A DNA stretch of 64,000 bases from positions 6,076,001 through 6,140,000 of the forward strand of contig NC_039498.1 of the NCBI RefSeq assembly GCF_003590095.1, written 5' to 3'. A program made the position numbers and the translations under genes. The stretch is from Trichoplusia ni (Eukaryota > Arthropoda > Insecta > Lepidoptera > Noctuidae). The notes beneath the pieces are model-generated. The model was not told the DNA's origin. It ran no database searches and worked only from the letters and a program-made list of their open reading frames with translations. Below are positions 1 to 13,200 of this stretch, piece after piece (the first letter of the stretch is position 1; each line of letters starts with the position of its first letter).

Positions 1-141
1 CACAAAGACACCCAGACTGCATTTAAACACTGCACAAGCATTCGTGGATCACACAAATGATTGTCCTACACAGGGATCGAGCTCGCGACAGGATGCACAG
101 TGAGTTTGGCGTGGTGACCTCAACCACTCGGCTATCCGTGT
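1..141 (-). mobile_element. tRNA-derived SINE, 3' end cut by window edge
   Basis: On the minus strand it carries an A box (TAGCCGAGTGG) and a B-box-like segment, then the conserved tail 'cattcgtggatcacacaaat' (plus-strand order). Same family as copies at 11.7, 16.3, 27.2 and 49.8 kb. Confidence 0.75.
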
Positions 142-1277
142 AAACAAATAGTGATCTCCATAATTTAAATTCGAGAAAAAATAATACTTTGTAAATTGAA
201 TTGTGTTAACGGACTTCTGTTGCTATCTGTACCTAGATCCCTTATGAAAAAAAAAAATATTGGCTTTGATAAAATGTGTTTATTTTCAAAAACATTTGAT
301 GTTTTTAATCATGTTTCGTTTATCGAGATTTTTAGATTCATAAAAAAAAGATTCTTAGAAAAACCCCACACCACTTTCGCTTTCAAGCAGTATAAGCAAA
401 ACGCCTCCCAAACTCTAAACAATCTCCAAATTCTAAATCACGGTTCAATTTAAACTTTACACAAGACTGAGTTTGTAAGAACGTCCAATTAAGGCTACAA
501 CACCCCTTTTCAATTATTAAAATCTCGAGTAACCTTTGTAAGGGGAGACCACATAAACTGTGCGCTTGGGCTATTAAAATCTTCGCGGACGATTAACTCC
601 AGTCGTGGCTTCGGGTTTTAGGCATACAAGATTTCTGTATTTCAGGTGGGTTTTTTGTGGCTTTGGCAAAAAATGTTGATCAAAATCAAAAGGCAAAGGT
701 TTTTATTTCCAGTAGAAATGGGGGGAGTTTAGCGCATTCTGAAAGATAGTTACAATAATAACTATGGGTGGTTCTGATGCCTAAGACAGTGTTATCATCT
801 GGTCAGAACTGAAAACTCTAAATGTCATTCTTGGTAGTTCAATTTATTTAAGCATTTCATCAGCGTTAGAGCCCGAAGGAACTTTACTTGTCCTATAACC
901 TCTAGGCCTGGTCCCGCTGGAGTTGTGGCTGCAACCTGGGCTAGTGTTGACCTTATTCGGTATTCAAATTGTATATTTTGGTAGAACGCCGAGGTCCTAT
1001 GGGAATATATAGCCGTATGTAGGACTCACACAGACCAATAACACAAAAGACGAATAATGTATAGGTAACAGCTTAGGGATCGCTTGCGCCTGCTCCGCTT
1101 AACTCCAGTAAAATGGTGATGATAAACGGCGGTAAGTCGCTTGTCGTCGTCGAAAAATCCTGTTTGGATAACATTAACTAACTGAACAGAAGCTCCTTAA
1201 TCACCCTATGTCTAATGGAAATAAAAAACATTGCTTTTTAATTTTGATCACACTTACCAAAGCCACAAAAGGAGAAA

Positions 1278-4200
1278 CTAATTGAAGTACAAAAGGCTGG
1301 TATGTCTACATCCCGAAGATAGGCAAACATTGTTTTCATCGCTTTCGAAAGACATTACTGAGTGTAAAGACACTACCTCATAATTTTCACCACTTAAACA
1401 GAATATTCAGCGTTCGCAGCCGAGTTATAATAATAGTACATCCATTTCAGTCCTGAAAGGTAATTCAGTAAAAAGGTTTATATATGAATATAAAAAGTCT
1501 GAATTCAGTCCCGAAAATTTTAGATAGGTTCAGGGACTTGAATAGATGATGTCCCTAAAGACATAAATAGGCGTTGAGTACCTAAATATTTTTATACGGA
1601 ATTGAATTTTTCAAGAAGAATGAGTAGAAGTTATTATAAAAGTATTGTCATATATAGATACGTGGAGCATAATACATATTGATCCAGTGAGAGGATGAGA
1701 ATGGAAATGAAAATTCAGGTAGTTTACAAAAAATTGGCTGAAAAAAAACAAGATCGGTCGTCCATTATTTAAGACCGTATCAACCTTTGATTAAAAGATA
1801 AATTAAAACTTAAAAAAAAAATCGGTGCCCCAAACATATAAAGCAGTCAAACTTATTACACCTCTTTAAGAGAAAAACTAATGATCTTGAAATATCTGGA
1901 CTAATTCTGGTAGAAAATGTCTAGAAACCCTCGTTAAAAACAGCCTTCCCAATAAAACATAATCACATCCAATAAGCTTCAACCATTCAAAAGCTACCGT
2001 GTGAAAATGGGGAAAATAAAGATTTTTACTTACTCTATTCAAAAACCAATAGAAAATAGTTATTAAGTGATGTGGTTCTTAAACATTCATATGCAAGCCA
2101 AGCTAGGTCGCGGCATGCTTCAGCCAAATGATCTTGAATTTTACATTTTTCAATTCAGCTTACGACCGTGTCACAAAAAGCCTGCTGGAACTTTTTGATA
2201 CGAATTTTCCATATATATTTAGGGCATCCCTGAGGGCCACGAGAATGTTACATCACATCAGAAATAGATAAGGAATGGAAAACTTTAGTCTATATGTAAG
2301 GTTATTGTAATAAAAGTGAAAGATTGATAAAAAAGGGAAGTCTATTCAGAGCAATATTACATTACAAAGAAATATTCAAACCTCAGACCTATAACTACCA
2401 GGTATATGCGGCAGTCGCTTTAATAACTAAGCTAAGGTCTTTCACCAAGAATTTGAATTTGAACATTGAATCGTTACACGTCAGATCACTAAGTTAAAGG
2501 GGATTGTCATTCCAATTCATTTGAAGCCTTCTTTTTAATACCATAAAGCACTCTCCAGGTCCCCTGGAGGCTTGGAATATTATCCTTGAATCAAAAATTT
2601 CCATTCCCCAGAACATATATCGAAATCTGTTTGTGTGTCTTCAGGGATTGAGTTCATAGCATAATATTGATAAGTCCGTACGTGTTCAATCCTATCGCCT
2701 TGGGACAAAACGTGCGATCACATCAAAGAAACATTGAAAATTTCTCAGCTATTCTCCAGTGAAGATATTACAAGAGGCACAGAAACTGGCCTTTTATTAA
2801 AATTCAAGGGACCCACTGGACAATACCAACTTAAGTCTACAGTTAGAAAGTTCATTCACAGAACTTCTTTGTTCGGAGTGTCAGTTTTTGAACGGCAAAG
2901 TTAAGTTTGTCGGTCGTGCGCTGGGCCCCAATAAGCCGTCCACTCACCAAATAATTCTTTTTCCAATACTTTTTAGAACTTTAGGACAGTATTATTTGAC
3001 GTCTCAATGTCAATACTTTCCAAAATAGATTACTTTTGTGTGAAATTGGAGACTTATACGGGTTCAATGTGGTTTTTGTCGCCTTTTTTGTTATTTTGGA
3101 ACGGTTTTGGGTGGTAAATGACCGATGATGAAGAAATTGGATTTGATATGCCATCATAAAATTGAATAGATTGAATTTCATAGCATATTGTCGTCTAACG
3201 CCCACTCTAATTTGGCCGGCTTTTATTCAACATCCAATATGACGTTCATAAGAAACGGTACCTACATACGGTTACTAAAAAACCTAATTTCCCTGAAATA
3301 AAACCTTTTGTTTTTCTCATATCAAAATAGTGTTATCGTTCACTCTTACTGAACTCAGATTTCTTTATCCTTATTAAATAAAGCTTGATTTTACTCTTTT
3401 TAATACCGACAATTACAGGGAGTGGATCCTGACCTCCACACCCTATATTCCTCTACAATACAGCATCACATAATGAGACCGGTAAGTGAGAATTCTTATA
3501 ATTTAACACCCGACAAAATTCAATTTAAATATAGAAGCCAGGGTACTACGTGCTTTTCAAAGTTTTAAAGTAAAACAAAGCCGTTAATTGTCCAAACTGT
3601 GACTGTACCCAAAAAAACTAAAAAAAACAGATTCAATCACAATTTTAACAGCTCATTATTCAAGAGACAAACGTCAGTGTCTCCGCTATTCTCATGACAG
3701 ACCCTCGCATTTAACAAACTGTTGGGATTTCATTAAGTTTTAGGAAACATTTAGGAAATAGAATGGAAGTAATTTATCTGACGGCCTCCGCTGTAGGAAC
3801 ATGGTTTTAAATGAGTCACTTGGGATGTTCCGAACGTCTGACGTATTGCAGATAACTAAGCCTGTCCTTTTATATAAGACATATAGATAGATACCCATGT
3901 ATGTATTTGTAAAGGGATTAATGAAAATTGTTACTTAATAGTAAGATAATAGAAATCGAAGAAAAGTAGAAAAATATTTGTCTCAAAGTGAGGCAGAAAG
4001 GACTAGAAATATAAATCTAGTCGTGTGCGATTCGGAATTTTGACACCAAGGGTTTTGTTCAAATTGGCGAAAAAAAATGGTCACCATACAAAATTTTGCC
4101 ACAGAAAGTTTGTTAACTCGTTGTTTAATTCTAATCGAATACGAATTCGACGATTTCAACTGTTTAGCTATCAGGATTCATGGGATACCTTTATCCTGGT

Positions 4201-7200
4201 GTCAGACCGACTCACAGCAGTGATTCAGTAATAGAGTGCTGTTTTCGACCTCCGATTACCAGTACGACGAAAATATTGTGGAAGATGGTGATATCCCAAA
4301 ACTACTTTTCATTCCTCACTCTACAGAAAACATAAATGAATATTCAGAAAACTCTAAAACTTTCCGATCCGATTTCGATGACCGAATAGCTCCAGAACAG
4401 GTTCCACAATGTTCAATAAGCAACCAATGAGCATTATCATCCAATATTATATCCTCGATATAAAAAGATCCAGCTTCTGCTTACACATCCATTCATATAT
4501 TCTTACGTGCATCGTTTAAGTGCATTAACCTTTACGAAGGCTAACAACAATAAAAATAAACTTTACTTATGCGATATTCAGAAATGCAGAACTCCATACT
4601 TAAATCAAGCTGTGTGTTTGTTTGTTTGTCCGCGATAATCTCAAAAGCTGCTAGTTTAATATAATTAAATTTTTGTTCTTTGGATGGTCCAATTATCGAC
4701 ACTAAATTTAAGGTAATTTAAGGTAAATTGTCATTAATTCAACGTGGCAATGCAGCCAGCCTTCTGGACACATTTCGCGACTTTAGCAGGGATGAAGATG
4801 TCTTTTTTGACGATCTGTAAATTATTGTACCTATAATGTTTATTGTCGCACTGCCTAGCACAGGCCATTTCCTGTGCAGGGAAGGTTTGAGCATTGATCT
4901 CTACGCTAGCTCACTGCGAGCGATTTCAGATTCCAATGTTTGGAATAAAGGTTTTCTCACGATATTTCCTTCACCATTTGTCAGTGCCTCAGTGGTATCT
5001 TGCAATAATTAAGATAGTAGGTACATATAACTTTAAAGAAATCATAATCATATGTACTTTGACTGCGTTGGGACCGAACCTGCACCTCGTACCCACATAT
5101 TAATCCATGCATACAACAATAGAACACTCAAGGGTACCACGACATATTGAAATAGAAAATCACGTTATGAGTATAGATACAGAAAATATTGAGTAAAATT
5201 GAGGGAGAAGGCGTGATTCGCACGGGAGCTTTTTTAACGCGCGTTAAAAAAGCGTTCAAATGGAATAAATGCATTTTCAAGTACTTGTTCATACGTCCAT
5301 GCTTTTAAAACGCCACGCTTTTTTATCGAGTAGTGTTGCATTTTGAGCGCTGGGCGTCGGGCCCTAAAGAGAATAGTCGTATGAACATGTCCTTAGAAAT
5401 GCATTTGTTCTATTTGAACGCTTTTTTAACGGGCGTTAAAAAAGCTCCCGTCGAATCAGGCCTAAAGGTAGTCTTAATAATATAATTATTTTTACCAAAT
5501 AGCTTTAAGTGAACATTTGCAATACCGTAGCAAAGAATGCCAAAAATGGTAGCATAACCAGAAGTAATTAATAAAGGTCAATTGGTGCATTCATTTTCGT
5601 CTTTATACTCGAAGTTATAAATATATATGTTTATAGTAAGTATACAAGCATTAAGATCGCAATGTTTGCTTTCATTTTCGTGTGTTGATACGCAATGGCT
5701 ACACATTTAAGTCCATCAGTTTTATTTGTATATTATGTTCGTAGTCAAATAAAGATGAAGTTACATTGAATTACGATTTAATGTTATTATTAAAGTAGTC
5801 ACAACCCAAACCTGAACAAAGCCCTATAAAGAAGTTTGAGCATTGATCACTAAGCTAGCACATCTTAAATTTTTAAATTCTTGTGTATTACAACTTAATT
5901 CTCGGAAACGGCCTGAATTAAGAAAAGTAAGAAATCGATCCCACTAGGATTAATAATTTATAGAACCCGTTTGTCGATTTCTTTAATTTGTTTTACATAG
6001 CCCGTGACAGATACTACTGCTGGGAAATGATCTCTCCTTTCTTATTCCAGACCTCTCTGTATTTTTTTCAATTTCTGACTATATATCTTTCGAGTAGGTA
6101 TTTGACTAGATCATCACACGACGTTCACCACAGACTTTTTATTTGAAGAAAAATATCAAAAGGGTACCGCTACACAATTATCCAGGATATAGCTCAATCA
6201 TCCGGGTACTTCTTAATTACATTAACAAAGATTTGACAGCAACTGCTATATTAGAAACTCCGACGCCAAGTTTCTCTGGAAAGTTCCGGTCGCCGATGTA
6301 ACGCCTTGGAGTGAACAGTGGAGGCAATTAGAGAGATACAAGCCGAGATTAGATAAAGTGGTATATGTATGGTCACTATGCAAGTTTGTTGTAGTGGGGT
6401 AGATGTTTGTTGAAAGGATTGTTTTTGAGGTTGTATACTTTGGAAGAGAAAATAGAAACGAAGAGAGAGATTTACAATTTCTATTACCAAAATGTCCAAT
6501 TATTATATAATTATTAGAAATTATCTAAATGATCTCTTCAAAAACATATCTGATAGTAATAAACGTACACACCTTCTAAGGGATTTAATCCCTGTATCTC
6601 AAAGCTGTAAGCACAAAGACACCCAGACTTGCTTGTCCTGCGCGAGGACCAAAGCGACACGTCCCTCACTGGCTATGACATGGCGACTTCAACACTCCAC
6701 TTCCCATGCAGTCAATATACCGAGTTATTAACACCGCTAATTTAATCAATCTTTATATTCAGAAGCTACTGTATAACCCTTTCAAAGACATATGTATCAA
6801 ATAATCAAATCACACTTAAGTCTCCAATCGATAACTCTGATTACTGCCATAAGCCTTCGAAACACAATTCACTTAATCAGAGTACCATCGACCTTGATTA
6901 CAAATATAAATAGTACATTGAACCAGTATTCAACCGCAAAAGCCTTCGTACAGTCGGCAAAAAAAGTTCTTGAAAAGTTCCAGATTTACAAGCCATGATT
7001 ATGCATTGGCTAGACTGGGTGGTCTAGTGGTTAGTTGCTCTAACTGGTATTCTGGGGGGCTTAGGTTTGATTCAAATCCGTGCATAGAACCGCACTGCTA
7101 CCACGACATTATGCACGCACCCGATTAAGTTAACACCCGACAAAAAAAACTGACATATATTTTACAGAAGAAAACTTTGTATCTTGGTGATATTAACTCT

Positions 7201-10200
7201 AACATAGTAAGAAACATACAGACTCTACCACCACATCTTAAAGACATATTGTAATGGTTGTAGAAACGTGACACCGCAATACAAGCTTAGAGCGGCATCT
7301 CTCTTCAATATCCACAAAAATACTGCTTTACTTAAATTAAGGAAAATCTTCCGGGGACCCCAAGATGCCTAGAAGACCAATATTGTAGAGGTCGCAGAAT
7401 ATTTTTCATTTTATAAATCTTACTTTATTTAGCGAATGTCGTTTCTGACTCTACCAATCGCTCTACATTTTGCTAATTAATGAGGGTACTTGCGGTTAAA
7501 CTGGACTGGTCGACAGGTAAAGACGGGTAAACCGAATCTTTGAGCATTATACGAATTGTAATCACATACTTGGATACTTGACAGAAATCCAAAAAATTAT
7601 GTGAGTCAATCAGAAATTTGTTAATGGAAATGTTTTTTAATTCAAAATTTTCTGCAACTCAAATTTTGTCCAAATCAGTTGATCATCGGCGTTATTAACA
7701 GATAGATGGACAAAATAATATGTACCTTTGCTTTTAATCTAAATCAGTACATCATGTATATTTGGTAAATGTGTAAAGAAAATAAATAAATTCAAAACAA
7801 AAACTAAAAAGATCCCCACAGCACTTTCTCGCCCTAGACTGCCACTGCGTCAGTTCACGACTTAGGGCCCCGATTGATTCCGAAACTAATCGGAATAGCC
7901 CCATAAATAAGCGCAGTAAACCATTACTGATAAATAATTATAGTAAAAAAATCTTTAAATTAACCCTTTACTACCGTTAAAAGAATACCATATTCAAATA
8001 ACCAATTAAAAAGTCTTGATGCACATTAAATAACCTCGAAGAGTCCAGAACATCTAATTATAAATACAAAGTTACTACTGAGAACCGGTTTGAAAGCTCA
8101 CCTTAAAGCAAGAAATTATGAGAACGGGACAGAGGAATACACGGAGTAGAGTAATCTCTTTTACACATTTGCAGCGACGCTTGAGAGGACGTGGTAGGCT
8201 GGTTCTTAGATAGCATCATGTCATTACTGTGTTTCTTTGAATGAGGACCTTACTTCAGAAGCACGTTTATAGTACCAGTTTATAAAGTACTGAGGCTTGA
8301 GAAGCTCTAGCATACAAACTGATAATCCTCATGATTTCGACTGGTCTAGATAGACAGCGATTCCTTAGCAATAGAGTTACGTTTTAGTGTTTTGCTACGG
8401 AACCGGAAGCAAGTAAAATTACTTAATGGTGCCGTCTAAACGGTTTCGTGTCACTGAAAGAATTTAGGAGGTTGTCATTTTTTATATAAAGATGTCTGCC
8501 TAAGTAGACTAGAGACAATAAGAGTATTAAAGATGAAATAAATTAGAAATGTTCAACTGCGAATAGGATTTGCGACATTGAAGGTTCCGCACAAATAGAC
8601 TTAAGATATATAAATAGATTGGATAATAGTTGGTACCTTCAAATATATCTGTCACCAAATAAATGATGACCGTAACAACTGTTAACTGTGATCTTTATTT
8701 TTTGTGTGTTTTTCAGCGAAATTCAACAAGTCCAATAGCTGATTTGCAAGAACAGTAGCTAACTATGACGGTTCTTAGATAGTGACGAGCGGACGGAGTG
8801 ACAACGAGGACTCAATAATAGGGTTCCCTTTTTACCCTAAATTTTAGCTTAATCAAAAACTTAAACACCCCACAACTTTTTCATGACTTGACATCCATGT
8901 ACAACAAACTAAATTGAAATAACTCAATCCGTTCGGGGGCTATAATGCCACAGACAACCAGACACGACAAACTTAAAACTTTTTGCGTCGGGGATTAAAA
9001 CTATCGGTCAGTATCAAAACTATCCGATAAGATGGATCAGTAAAATGGAAAGCATGTGTGAACCAGCGACAAGCTCGTAACTCAAGCATTGTACACACAA
9101 CAAATTAAACATATTTGTGTTGATTCAAAATGGCTGCCAGTGCGAAAATTACAGTTAGTGAGCGGCTAAATAGAAATTAACGGGCCAAATACCAGGGTAA
9201 CTAAATATGCTCGTTTACTCTACGATGTGATATATGCAATGCAATAGGTAGTGAGAGATTCGTTGATAACATTGTTATTCCGAAAACATATCGAGGACAG
9301 CGTCACACTGAAGGATCTTAACATATAAATGTGCTTTTCTTAGCCAACGTATTTTAAATTACAAGATCGAATTCAGGCATGTAGTATTCCTATTCATGCT
9401 TAAATAGTATAACAAGCGTATTTATTTATTTTATCGGAAATACAAAACCAAGAAAAAATGTAAAGTACAAGAATGAAAATCTGAAATTACAAAGTTGCTA
9501 ATAAGTCTCTTGCGGTAGGTCGACATGAAGAAGAAAGGACGAAACATTCATAAGAAAAGGAAGAAGTTTAAGGGTAAGTGAAAGTCACGTGGGTATAAGC
9601 GATATAAAAGTTTATGTTTTCCAAAACTTGTTAATCCCACTTCGTTTTCTTTTTTGCATCATATTGTTTCACTGTTTAGTTTTTCAACCATTATTGTAAG
9701 AGAGCGCATCTTACCATCAAACGTAAAAGTTTAGCGAGTTTACAAGTACTCTTCATCTCAAATATAATTGAATACAATAAATTTCTTTAATACCTTGAGT
9801 AATATACAATTCCAAAATTGTTTGTTTGTACAATTCCAAAACCTTGATTTTAAAGGTTTTACCAAATTCTTTCATCATCCATTTTACCTAAAACTTTAAA
9901 AAATACTATATTTCAAACCAAAATATCGTGTTGCAAGTCTACGAGACGCATCGCCCGTTATTTCACACCACTTGAAGAAAAAATGCCGAGATGGAAATCT
10001 AAACACTCATTTAACATTTAACGAATTAATGTCTAACGAACACCGGCCAAGATCGTAGATATACCAGATATATAATTAGATAAAGTGAATTCCTAGCTTG
10101 AGAAGAAATGTTTCGAAAATAAAAGCTGAGTTTGTATGTGGCATAAGTTTTATTATTGAAACAACTTGCTGAATACTTTTTTGCTTGATACTTTTGTTGT

Positions 10201-13200
10201 TTATAATGTATGAATGAAAAATAGTGGTTTCTTAGGTTTACGCGAATGTTAGACATTGTAATGAAACTACATACAACCCATGGTCACGGGCAGACATGAT
10301 ACCTGCAAAGGTGTCGAAACGTCGGGAACTAAAATCTAAAATTAAACCGCGATAAAATCCGTAAAAGTACTTTCATTTTAATGAATAAAAAATGTTTTTT
10401 AAAACGACTTTTATCAAACAAAAACATTGTTATTTCGCTGGGAATCTATTTTTCTATATTTTATTAGTAAGGAACAATCAGTTGCGAGTCAAATAGGGTG
10501 AATACCCTATTTAAATATCGATTCAACCAGTTTTCCATTCTGTTACTTTTCTCAACATTCAGTAACACTTAACTAAAACGAATACAAACCAATTTTATCC
10601 AACTTATCCACTAGTTAAGTACTAAGTACTAATCAAGTTGATCTAAATCAACTTATCAAGACACGGAAGGATCTACAAACCTGTCTGTCGGTATGTGACG
10701 CTGACGAAGCCACATGAAGGTTTAATGACGATGCTTATCACGGAAGGCATATTTAAAACAATTCCAAGTTTCTTATGAACTTGTATAAGGACATCTGATG
10801 TTTTCTAGGATATAAAAGGGGTTAGATGTTTTGGTATTGATAGTCATTAGTTGTTATTTTTGTTACATGGAGGTGGTATGCGTTTTTTCTTTTTGGAAGT
10901 TAGATTGAATATGTTTCATAAAATATTTTAGTGTGAGATACTCCAGCTTATTTAATGGGGACTGCCCGATTAGAGCTTTACCCCGCGAGTCGAAAAATTC
11001 AATTCGCCACCGTCGCCGTTTGTACCTCACGATCAAGAACTCCGATTGGGCCCGAAGTTAGACGAGAAATCAAGATAAATACTCGTGTGTAAATTGTTGT
11101 TAAATAAATCATTATGAATCCGCATCACGAAAGTTAAATAAAAAACCGTTCTGTAACCCATGCTCCGGGTGGCAAGCGACATTTACTCAAAATATTAACT
11201 GTAATGGAAATTGATTACTGGTTTATTAGGAACCATTTAATCAGTGCTCATGGCAATTTTGAATCCGATAAAAGAAAAAGAAACTAAAAGTAGTTTTGTT
11301 AATACAAATCTCTTGCGCACTCTTTGTTTTCTGTCATCCCTTGAAACTATTTACCTTGCATCCTGTAAATCCCTCATCTTATTACGAAGTTATATTATTT
11401 CTACGACAAGCGTGACAAACTAATACAGTACAATCCTTGCCTCGTACAAATACAAAAGCGGCAAATTACCTTTGTGCCCAAAGTTTATTCATAAAGATAA
11501 TATGGGAGGCACAGGAAGAGAGGTCGTTACTCATACAATAAGAGCCGGTATTGTGTGCCACGTCGGATGTAGATAAGTTTATAATATATCTCAATGTATG
11601 ATAGGTTGTTGTATTATCTGGTTGGAAGGTTAAAATAGTAGGCTAAAATGTGGTAGGGAGTTTCCAGAAGCGTCTGCTAGTTTTTTGTTAAAAAAACGAC
11701 GTCCGGAGCAAGAAATTGAATCTTTGTGTCGTGTTTCACAGACATTCAAGTCACATAAAGACATTCGTGGATGACACAACGCTTACTCTTCATCAGGGAT
11801 TGAACCTGCGCCACGTCGCGCACCGTGGCTACACCAATCGGCTACCCATGTAGTCAATTCAATCCCCTCCCCCCGTTAACTTCTCACTACCATCCTTCTT
11901 TCTACTCTTTTTCGTCCGTCTAAATGATGGCGAATTATCGTACCTACTCTGGCGAGATGAATTAACTAAGAAATCGATTGTTAATTTTAAGAATTTTGGC
12001 AATCCGAATCGACAGTCTGAAAAATCAGAAGCTCAGCATTCGGAAGTAAAAAAAAAAGCTATACAGATTTTACATTACTATAAAACATAAATAAGAAAAA
12101 TAGATCATACAAGGATACATATACAATCTCTCATTAGTTCTGCCTCGATAAAAATAAACTCGACAATCTCACACGTAGCTAAGAGACCGAGATATCTGCA
12201 CGTCCTAAGAAACCTCCATACTCATATGTCCAGGCCACCTCATATTGCTAAGTCAAAAACACCTCTATCATTAAAGAATAAGGTTCATTTTTCCCATTTG
12301 TCTTCTCGCCGTGTGCAATAATTCCTTTACATTTTAACGTGTCCTATTTGAAAGGTATAAGGTTGGTTTTCATTTATTTATTCTCATCACATTTTAAAGG
12401 TCTTATGTACAGACAAACACAACACTAGATGCTGACAGCACCTCTATCCCAGACAGCATAAGACTCATTTTTGCAATACTCATTTTACACCATGACCTAA
12501 CCACTCCATGCCACTTTCAATGCGTCCTATTCCAATGACGATAAGGCTTATTTTCGCCAACACTTTTATATCAATTCTGTTATTCCATAGGATATTCGAA
12601 GGTGTCCAAGGAATCCCACGGTTCACTCGTTATTATTAGAAATACCATAACTTGGATGACGGTTGGACGTGACAAGAATTACGTTCCTGTACTGTGTTGA
12701 CTTTCTTATATTTTATGTAAAACGAGGGTAGTCTTAGAGGCTTATTTAAGGTTCTTTATGGGATTTGAAAGTTCTGAATGATGAATTTCGGTGTAGGCGT
12801 TTTATGTACTGTTTTGAAGTTAAGTATCCTACTCTTCGCTCCTACAGTCTTTTCATAAGTATCGCTAAGTATCTATAAGCCTGAGTGGAAAAGGCGTAGG
12901 AAGATAAAAATGATTTGAAAAGATACCACTTAGCACTTTTACCTTAGTTTTAAAGGATGTAACTTTTAATGTTGACGTTCAGATCTTTACCTATATCGTT
13001 CATAATCTAATCAATAATTAATTGGAATATCTGAGTCCAGTTAGTTAGCAGTAAGTTTCTGAACACTTCAGTTACAAAAATTAAGTTGTCAAAAAACAAC
13101 ATATTCTGGGATTTTTTTCAAGATGCATTTAATACAACCCTAAAACACTAATTGGACGATATAAATAGATCCCGTGTTATATTTCCATTTTTCAAAATAG

